This document shows positions 28,101-37,100 of a stretch of 64,000 nt of DNA, piece after piece. The notes beneath the pieces were generated by a model. It had not been told where the DNA came from. It worked only from the letters and a program-made list of their open reading frames with translations, and made no database searches. A program made the position numbers and the translations under genes. Numbering within the stretch: the stretch's first letter is position 1; the number at the start of each line of letters is the position of its first letter. This DNA is from Owenia fusiformis (Eukaryota > Annelida > Polychaeta > Sabellida > Oweniidae): NCBI GenBank assembly GCA_903813345.2, contig CAIIXF020000009.1:16889759-16953758 (forward strand), written 5' to 3'.

Positions 28101-31100
28101 TGTAGATGGCAGAGATGTAGAGTATGAGTCAGAGGTAGGAGTTCGTTTCAATGAAATTAATGTACCTTTGATCAAATCAAAATCATTGTCTCTCCAATCC
28201 TGTAGTTCTTCTCCAAAGACAGTGATAATGCCCGAATCACCAATTTCCACTGTCACATGATTTAATACGGTTATTTTAGTTCCATATTTGATCCGTGTTT
28301 TTGTTGTTTTCATACTTTTTCGCTGATAGAACTGCTTGAAAGCCTCTAACCACAAAAGTGTTCTTTCTGTGTAGAATACCAGACTCATAAACTCATCATC
28401 TAAAACAAGTACACCTGTGTTTTCCACATCCTTATATTCAAAATTCTCATGCAATGTCTCTGGGTTTTTCTTAAGAGTTCTCATTGTTTGCTTCTTTGTA
28501 TTCCTTCTATTCTTGCCCTTGGCATCAGGTGTTGAGAATGTTTTAGTGCATGTACGTCGAGTTTCTCGGTCTGCCATTTTTCTCAGAGATAAGTTAGTTT
28601 ATATACATTTATGATCACCCTGTATACTATGTATTATATCCAAATGTTGTAAATAGTTTCACTTTCTTCCAAGTTCAATATATAGGTATGTTTACAAGTT
28701 CAATATGTAGGTATGTTTGTATATTTGGCTATTCAATTCACCTCCCTCAGTTTATATACAAATTTTTAGATACTTAAAGTAATTAAATGGCTGTTCCATT
28801 TACTCCTCTCCAATTATGAAAAACAATGGAATGGCTGTTCCATTCACTCCCTGTAGGCTTTACACATTTTTTCATGTATATTTTGCTCACTATATATACT
28901 TCCTAAATTATATTTTCTTAAATTTCCTTCTGTCATTAACATAAAGATTTATTCCAGGTTATTGTTTCCATATTGTCCTCTTATATGTTTATCTTATGCT
29001 TTTCAAAAGTTTTTCCAAAAAATTCAAAAAAAAAAAAAAATTTTCCTTTGTTAAAACTCAGAACTTTTTCTTGCTAATTTCCTTGTAGCTAATGTCCACA
29101 CTATTGTTTTAATTAGTCCAATGTGTTCTCTGTAACTTCATGTATAATCCAAATATAATTACTTTCCTCAAACTGTTCTTAAACACTCTTTAGATATGAT
29201 ATTAATGTGAGCAAAATTATACTAGGTACTTGATAAGCCAACTATGGTGTTATTTGGATCAAAATCACAGTTTTATGTATGCCCTTTCCAAAAGCAGTCT
29301 TCGATGATCGACGCACTAGGAGTTTTCCAGCACTTTTCATATTAGGTAAACTTTACTCCTCAAAAGCGAAAAAACTTAGCTTCTTATATCACAAGATAGT
29401 CACAATTATTTAGCCTCGGGGATTGTTACAATTTTGAAAATTCGCGGAGGTTAAAGCCGACATTTGCGGGACTTCGCGGGACATTGCGGGACACGCGAAT
29501 TAGCCAAATTTTGATCAAATTCGCGGGAAAATCCCGCCATTCGCGGGACACTTGACAGCTCTGCAAGACGCCAACTGTGGCAATTTAGAACAATATCGCA
29601 GTTTTTAAAGTTACAGCAAAAATCATAAAATAGCGTGTAAAGGCTGCCATTTTTCAAGATGGCTGCCATGAGCTTCTTTGACATTTCTAGCTTTATTTAT
29701 GTCCTATATAATTCTTTTACATTTAAAACATATTGCTATTTCAGTTTTACATATTGTACCAAAATTACTGTAAAATTGGCACTAAAATGGCCATTTTGAA
29801 AATAGATTTTTGAGCAGAACTTCTACCCCCATAAGCTATATGTATACAAAATATGAACAAAATATCCTAGATGCAAGTAGAAATAATCTTGATTTACATC
29901 ATTAAAAATTCACAATTCAGTCAAACTGATGTCAACGGTATCTGAGTTATTGCCCGGACAGATGGACGGATGGATGGATGTACGTACGGACGTCTTTAGG
30001 TTGCTGCTTGTATTGTGTTAGCTTGAGAATATCTTTATTCTTTTTACTCTTTGTTCTTCTATTATTTGGTATTTATTTTAATCTTAGCCATGTGGTATAC
30101 CTCACCGATGTGCCATATCAAACCACTGTGTCCCGTGTTTGGCGGACGGAGGCAATCCCTATATCCCTCCGAACTTCGTTCGATGGGATAAAAAGTATAA
30201 AAGTGGTAAAAATTACCTTCTGTTGGTCATAATGATAGGTTTTCCTAACCCAAGTGATGGAGTTTGGAATTGGTTGAGATTCAATGAGATAGTTCACATC
30301 ATTGCCTTGAAGGGCACCTAGCGCTGCAGCTCCACCAGGGCTCTCAAGGATCTTAGAGTCAAATACAACACTCATGAACTGAAAGGAATTAAAAGTTTGA
30401 CTTATAGCTGTCATTCTCCTGATTCTATGAATGTAGGGGCTCCAGACAACATAAACGCTTCACTCAAAAATTCTCATTTCACATAATTTTCTTAGTTTCC
30501 CTGATCAAGTACAAATTGTCAGCTCATGGGCGTCAGAAGGGGGGGGGATTGTTGAAACAGCAAAAGTGCAGTATTTTACTTTCTGGGAGTTTCAAATTTC
30601 TCGCATTTATTTATTCAATAATTTCCGCTTGCAGACAGTTATTTCCATTGTACCAATGCCATCATTGAAAGATTTTCAAAATGAAAAAGATTGTATTCAA
30701 TTTTTTTTGTTATTCTAGTATATGCGTAGAGTATTTTCATTTGAAAGCATTTAGGTATAATTTAATTTGGAAATATGTGTACGTTCTATTGGACTAAAAA
30801 TTAAATGAATCAGCTGTTTAAAACATAAAAATGTTGCATGTAGCAAAACAGAAGAATGCTGCATTGACACAGGTAGGGATCAAACAGCACTCTCCTGTAA
30901 AAACTGCTAATAGGGAGTTCAGGCTTGCAATGTTTTTCACAACCTAAATGTGAACGGAAAATATGTATAGATTGGTGTTTCAATTTTATATGCAAGCTAA
31001 AACTCCCTATTATCTGTACATTTCACATTTTAAATACAGGGTGGTCAAAAAAACTGGAAACCCTAACACCATTTTCCTAATATCTTTGTCATTTTAAGAA

Positions 31101-34100
31101 ATAACTTCGCACATTTGTACATCACTCAATTTCCTACCTGCCTACCTTATTTCATGACCATCAGATTGATAGTCACAGTGTTACAGCACTTAAAAGAACA
31201 TTTCCTGTGGCCACTATTGCACTGTAGACCAACTCATACATGTCGTCCAAAATGTCCCTACCTATGGGGATATGGCAGAGATAGAGTGTATAAGAATGAC
31301 CTCAGGACACTTGCAGACCTCAAAAGTGAGATCATCTGTTTCATTCAGGCCATACCTGCTGAGGAATGCATTTGGATCATTATAATGACAACTGCAGGTT
31401 TTCCTACAGCGCAATGATGGCCAAACCTGAAGCATGTTGTTCAAAGTGCTGTAAAATTGTGTAAAACTATCAGTCTGATGGTCATGAAATATGGTAGGGT
31501 AGTAGGAAATTGAATGATGTACAAATGTGTGAAATATCAGGGAATAATTCCTTAAACTGACAAAGATGTAAGGAAAATTTCCGTTTTTTGAAGCACCCTG
31601 TATCTGTGGTATATGGGGGAAGTAATACAAACCAGAGGCCTTATTCACAAAATATCGCAATTTGAATGCGATTGCTATTGCTATGCGATTGCGACATAGC
31701 AATTTTGGCGCGGTATTCACAATGACGTGATATCGCAATCGTGTAGCAATAGCAATCGCATTAGGATAGCAATGTGTTAGCAGCTTTACTGTAACAAGTA
31801 AAGCAAACATAGGATGGTTGAAACCAATGGTATTTAATTGATTCACGACTGTCTGTGGAGTTAATAATAAAAACTAAGATTAAATAAAATAAAATTGTTG
31901 TGTTTAAATGATTTATAAACCCAACACTCCATTTATTTGAGTACATGTAGTTTATTCGATTCTATCCCAAGATATATTTCTAAATTCTATTTTAAAAGGG
32001 TATGGGAGGGGACCCTCTCAATATCATATCTTCTAGGAACTTAGTTTATGTTAGCTGTTTTCCAATAATCGTTCAATCAATTCCCTTCATTGCCTCAAAT
32101 CTTTCACTCCTCCATATTTTTACAATTTACTCTTTATCTATTAATGGAACTAAAGTTCATGTCCATTCCCTCATACAACGACGATACCTCTCGATCATCT
32201 CATGATCATCGTAAATATCCAATGGATGTGTTCTGTCGCGAAATAATCTAGGTCTTACTAGATGCTGTCTGCGGTTCACAGCTATCACGCCATTTTGTTT
32301 TACAGTGTCTCAGACGACTGATAATGGCGGGAATTATAACATTGCGATTCATTGATAGCAATTTTAGATGAAATATAGAAAATATTCTTCCATTATTTAA
32401 GACGACTTTAGACCCTTAGTATCTCTCAGAACACATGAAATGATGATTATCTTAAAATTGTATGTTGGTTAGTATACCGAAAAACGTTGTATTAAAATAG
32501 CAAATGATTCTGAGAATGCTAAACGCATTTAATTAAAACATAAAGCAACCCTTAATATTGCGACTGTATTGCGGCTGGTAGAGGGTAGTCGCAATTATAT
32601 GACGTTATTAATGTGATTGAATTGCTAAGTCGCAATCGCACTTGTGAATAAGAATTTTAGCGATTTTTGCAATGGCGATTGCGATGTCGCAATCACATAG
32701 GATGCGACACATTGTGAATAAGGCCTCAGATTTTGACCTAAACAGCTAGCCACAAGAAATTTTTTTTATGATTTTTCTCAACTGTGTGCCAGTATATGAA
32801 GAAATTTGAGATAAGCTGGCTATAAAAAATAGCAAAATACAGATCAGATAATTATTGTAAAATGTGATTTAGATGCAGTTTTATGGCCTACCTGTGTGTG
32901 ATTTGTATCCGAGAGGGCGATTTTTACCCAATAGTGCGGTGAAATATACCAATAAAATTATTTTTTACAGGAGAAGCTGTTTGATCCCTACCTGTGATTG
33001 AGCAACAGAGAAATGAATGTTTTATGAGGTAAGTATCTGCTAACAAGAACAGGTTAATAAGTGATGACCAGGGATATTATTTATTTATGTAGGTACCAAC
33101 GGGTAATATCAATATTAATATGATAAATAAACCATATCACTGATTTAGTTTAATCAGGAAAGAACTATTTATAGTCCTTGAAAACGCTCAGTTGCACCAA
33201 ATAATGCCCCCAAATCCCCCCCCCCCCCGGAAGGCCACATAATTAGTTCCTGTGCCACCTATATTTTCTGAAAAATGCACCCACCTGCAGTAAACAGTTA
33301 TTAGTACTTGATAGTTAAGATGAACTCATCGTGGTAAGCCACGCCCTTTCCATCTTTATCCTTCTGGAGAGACCGTGGACTTATGTGGACTTAGTTTCAA
33401 TCTCTGCGATCCTCAAATCAAGCTTTTTCGAGCTCTCCAATCAGAAGCATGAAACACGATGACATATGTTGATTGACATGAGATTTAAGGGTGCCGTAGG
33501 TGCGGCACCTCAGTCTAACACAATATACAGAATGGCATCGCTAGTGAGTCTATCCCATCGTAAAACTGAATTTCAGTCGGGATTGTAGTTCAAACTTGAG
33601 CTTTGGTGGCATTTTGAACTGAGACTAACTTTAAGCTTAGGGAAAGTTGAATCTCGAAATGAAAAAAATACGTTGAATAAAAACAGCTTTGCGGCACTTA
33701 AATATCCCGGTCTAACTTCATCTAAATCATACAGTTACATCTGGTCGCCGGGTTGGCCCAGTGGTTAAGGCATTGGTGTGAAAAGCAGGAAGTCTGGCTT
33801 CATGCTGAAAAGTAGAGGTCTTGGGTTCAAACCCAGGTCACAGCACTTCTTGTGATTTGTCTATGACCTATGACTGCTGACCTATACCGGCGATTACTAC
33901 AGTGCTGCTAACTCGATAAAAGACTGGCGCTGGCTAGAATTGTCTATGGTTCAAGCTAGGATAAAGATACCAGTTCTTCAACTCGACAATTGGAAGAACT
34001 GCTCTACCTTAGTAACTAATATGTCATGATATGACATCTAAAGAGTCAATAAAAGATATATATATTTCTTATCGCAATTTAGGAGTCACCACTTAAATCA

Positions 34101-37100
34101 ATATTATGAATATTTGGGCCCGCCCCTTTGATCAGCATTTCAACCTCGAAATATCAGAGCATCTGCGATGCAACAGAAAGAGATGCTATGAGTATCAGAA
34201 TGAGATGAACTTAAGAATTTTGACTACCTTCAGGCATTCTCCTGGTTTTGCATTCTTCCTTGCCTCTTGAAGACACCTTCTTTGGGCACTATCCTTGTCC
34301 TTGCTGAGTTTCTTCTCAAGTCTCTCTTTGACCCGGGTTTCCTTGTCTTTCTGTTTTTGAAGTTTCAATGCGTCTTTTTGCTTCTGTTTTTCTAGCTTCT
34401 TGAACTACAATGATAGACAATGTCTTGGAACAAAGTATTGATTGTACTTATTTTGAATACTTCATGCCATGTTTGTCAAAATGATCATGGACGATCATGG
34501 ACCTTAAGTGTCAAAATATATAAGTTTGGATACTTTCATCAAATTACATCAAGGCTAACATCTATTTTCAATAGCTACAAAGAAAACCCCAGAACATACC
34601 TTATTTCTGCCGATATTCACAATCAAATCAACCTAAATCCTCCCAAAACCATAAAACATCGACAGAAAAAATGCTTGCTTGTTCAACATTACACAAAGGA
34701 CCATGTTTTTTTACAGAATGTTTTCAATAATTGGTTTAAGAGAAAAACATTGTTGAATTCAGTTCACCACATCGATACCAATTTAAGGATAACAAAATTT
34801 CCTTTCTCCATATGTCAAATAGATTAGATATATTCTATGGATACCAACAGTAGTACTCAATACTTTGGTTTGAAATGAAAAACTTTTCTACAATTTTCAG
34901 TGGCGATCTTAAAACAATTTTTTAAGTTTATCAATATCCATCTGCCCACTGATTATGAATAAAATCTAAGCTTTGTTCATTGGGACATTAATATTTTAGG
35001 TATCAAGTAAGCATTAGGAGGGAAAACGCAAATTACAACATTAAACAAGTCATTATTCGAATTCAAACCAATTATACTTCATTGTATACTGCACTTTTCA
35101 AGACTGTATAATGCAGAAGCCTATTGTCAAATGTCTCATTAAAATATGCTTGTCTTTAAAATACCAAAAGGATGAGGCAGGGAATGGGTCAGGGTTTAAA
35201 ACCCATAAAACTTCATTTATTTTATATATATATTGTACCTTAATATGTTATCTTTCTTTACAATGTCATATTTTGCCATTTTGACAGTCAAATTATGAAA
35301 ATATATGGCACGAAAATGCACATATTTTTCTGAAAAAAACAAACCCAGATTATTTTTAGTGATTTTTCTGAGTAAATCCTCCAACACAAAACGAGAATTT
35401 GCAATATTTCAAAGCTTTATAGAAACTCCTCTATTGTATTAAACATATCATATTTTACTGTAAATCAATAAAATAAATGCAAACACAGACAAATAAAATA
35501 TGATTCATATTCTATAATTCTCCTTTTTATTTGATGAAATCGACTTTGATGGCAAAATGATCAATTGTACAGTTCCCGACCATTCTGAGACTTACTTCCT
35601 TTATCCTATTTTGATCGGCAATCTCTTCTGGTGATCTCTTCTTTTTATTACCATTTCTCTTTTGGCTATCTACATCGCTAGAAACTGCTAGAGTACTTGA
35701 GGAGGAGGCTGAGGTCCCTTGTGAATCAAGGTCACTTTTTGGGCTATACCTTGATTTACTTGTACTGCATATTGTTCTTGACTTTTTCTTGGGAATACTG
35801 TGGTAATCTGATTCTTCTATTGGTTCTCCAGTTCTACGATCAAGCAATGTGCTGCTTGTGCTTCCTTTTTCAATTCTAGTTCCATCTTTATCCCCCCAAA
35901 CACCCATTTTGCTTTTCAATTTAAAAGATAATGGCATTTGTTCCAGTTCTATGTCACTGTCACTCTCACTGAATTCAGGATTTGTTGAAGATTTATCTGA
36001 ACTTTTGTCCTTTGATTCAATTTTACATCCATCATCAGAATCATCAGATATCATATCAACCTTTTGAATTAGTTTTTTATCTGCATTATTTATCCTTGAT
36101 TTAAATGTAATTTTTTTTACTCCATGTTGTTCAGTATTGATATCACCTGATTTTGCTACTACATGTACTTTATTCTTTGTTCCATCTCCATGAGCTAATT
36201 TACTGCTATATCCAAAAATATGATTTGCAGATGGGAGGTCCATGTCACTGTTTTCATCAGTTGAACTGATATTGTCACTCTCAGCCTTAGGACTGGAGAA
36301 AATATGTATTGGGGAGTCAGGTTCATCCACTGCTTGAAGTATCTGCAAACACAGGTCATTGAACAGTATATTGAAGTAAAAATTTCACTTTTGTGTTCTA
36401 GGATCAAGGGACCAATGCAAAAGTTCAATGTCAGAGAGCCAACTACTATCTTAATAATTAACTCTCAGATACCCCCTCCCTCTGTTAAGATTATATGAGA
36501 AATGTTGACACCCCTCACAATTTTGAGAGTTTTCCTAGCACAACAGGTTTGTAAGTTTTAAAGCTTTTAGAACCTTTGCAATATGTATTTCTCATTTTCT
36601 TTTGGACTATCATTCCTTACAAAGTTACAAGGGATAATTGATTTAGTAAAGTGAATAAATTATATTAAAATGACTAAACAGGAAGTGACAAAGCCATGCT
36701 GGATTTCAAACATTTTTTGAACCAATATAACAGAGTTCTGTTTTGACCTCCAGTCAGTTTAATTAATTCCACATACATGGTCAAAATGACCCTAAACATG
36801 ATGAAATAACTTTTTGGATAGTGTTATATATCAATCTCATTCTTCTGCCACAGTGTAATTATCCCACCAAACAAAGTTCATAGGGATATAGAGAACCCGG
36901 GTGTTCATTTGCCCGGCTGATAATCTCAAATACTAGTTGACGGATTTGATTTAAATTTTATAGGCTCATGCCTTATGGGTGTAGGACCTCTGCTCGAGAA
37001 GGAATTTTCAAAATGGCTGCCCTTTTCGTAAAAAATTTAATCTGATAACTCAAATATCAGCAAGCAGATTTGGTTCAAATTTTATGTTGCCGTTTCTGTT

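Larger units (their letters stand above)
21452..28620 (-). mobile_element. LINE retrotransposon, CR1/Jockey-group type, nearly complete
   Basis: A non-LTR retrotransposon with ORF1 (28577-26529), ORF2 (26490-21690) and a 3' UTR ending in an ATATAT tail at 21452-21465. The 5' limit is approximate. ORF2 is damaged by one nonsense codon (25474-25476), a 757-bp TTAA-flanked hairpin element (24139-24895) and a 23-base gap of N (24103-24125). The 3' UTR has the palindrome ATGTCATTGCAATGACAT near 21481-21498. It lies in EME1 intron 4, in the same orientation as EME1. Clade not assigned. Confidence 0.93.
20597..29563. mobile_element. 6-bp-TSD hAT-like element, CGCGGGAC type, carrying the LINE
   Basis: Left end CAGTACTGTCAACC, right end CTTGACAGCTCTG, with CAAGAC duplicated (20591-20596, 29564-29569). 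The subterminal regions are packed with CGCGGGACAT and GATCAAATTCGCGGG words. The element itself is about 1.8 kb; the rest is the LINE. No transposase. Confidence 0.75.
19617..30188 (-). mobile_element. Helitron/Helentron-like element, subfamily II, split by nested insertions
   Basis: The 3' end (CTAG) is at 19617 and the 5' end (TCCCATCGAACGAAG) at 30188. Its body is present at 19617-20146 and 29570-30188 and matches the other subfamily II copies. Between lie a diverged repeat (20147-20590) and the large 6-bp-TSD element with the LINE. Confidence 0.72.
30868..32996. mobile_element. 5-bp-TSD element with CACAGGT ends, hosting two MITEs
   Basis: Ends CACAGGTAGGGATCAAACAG and inverse, with ATTGA duplicated (30863-30867, 32997-33001). 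Once the two nested elements (31037-31600, 31636-32726) are removed, about 470 bp remain. In EME1 intron 3. Confidence 0.75.

Noticed and set aside
27163-28614. Several ORFs on the plus strand opposite LINE ORF1
   Set aside because: Antisense shadows of ORF1; only the minus strand shows the LINE domains.
31262-31846. 194-residue minus-strand ORF
   Set aside because: It spans two MITEs and is antisense to the mariner transposase remnant; no domain.
34420-34827. 135-residue ORF on the plus strand in EME1 intron 2
   Set aside because: No recognisable domain, AT-rich codons, and no splice or promoter context; most likely chance.
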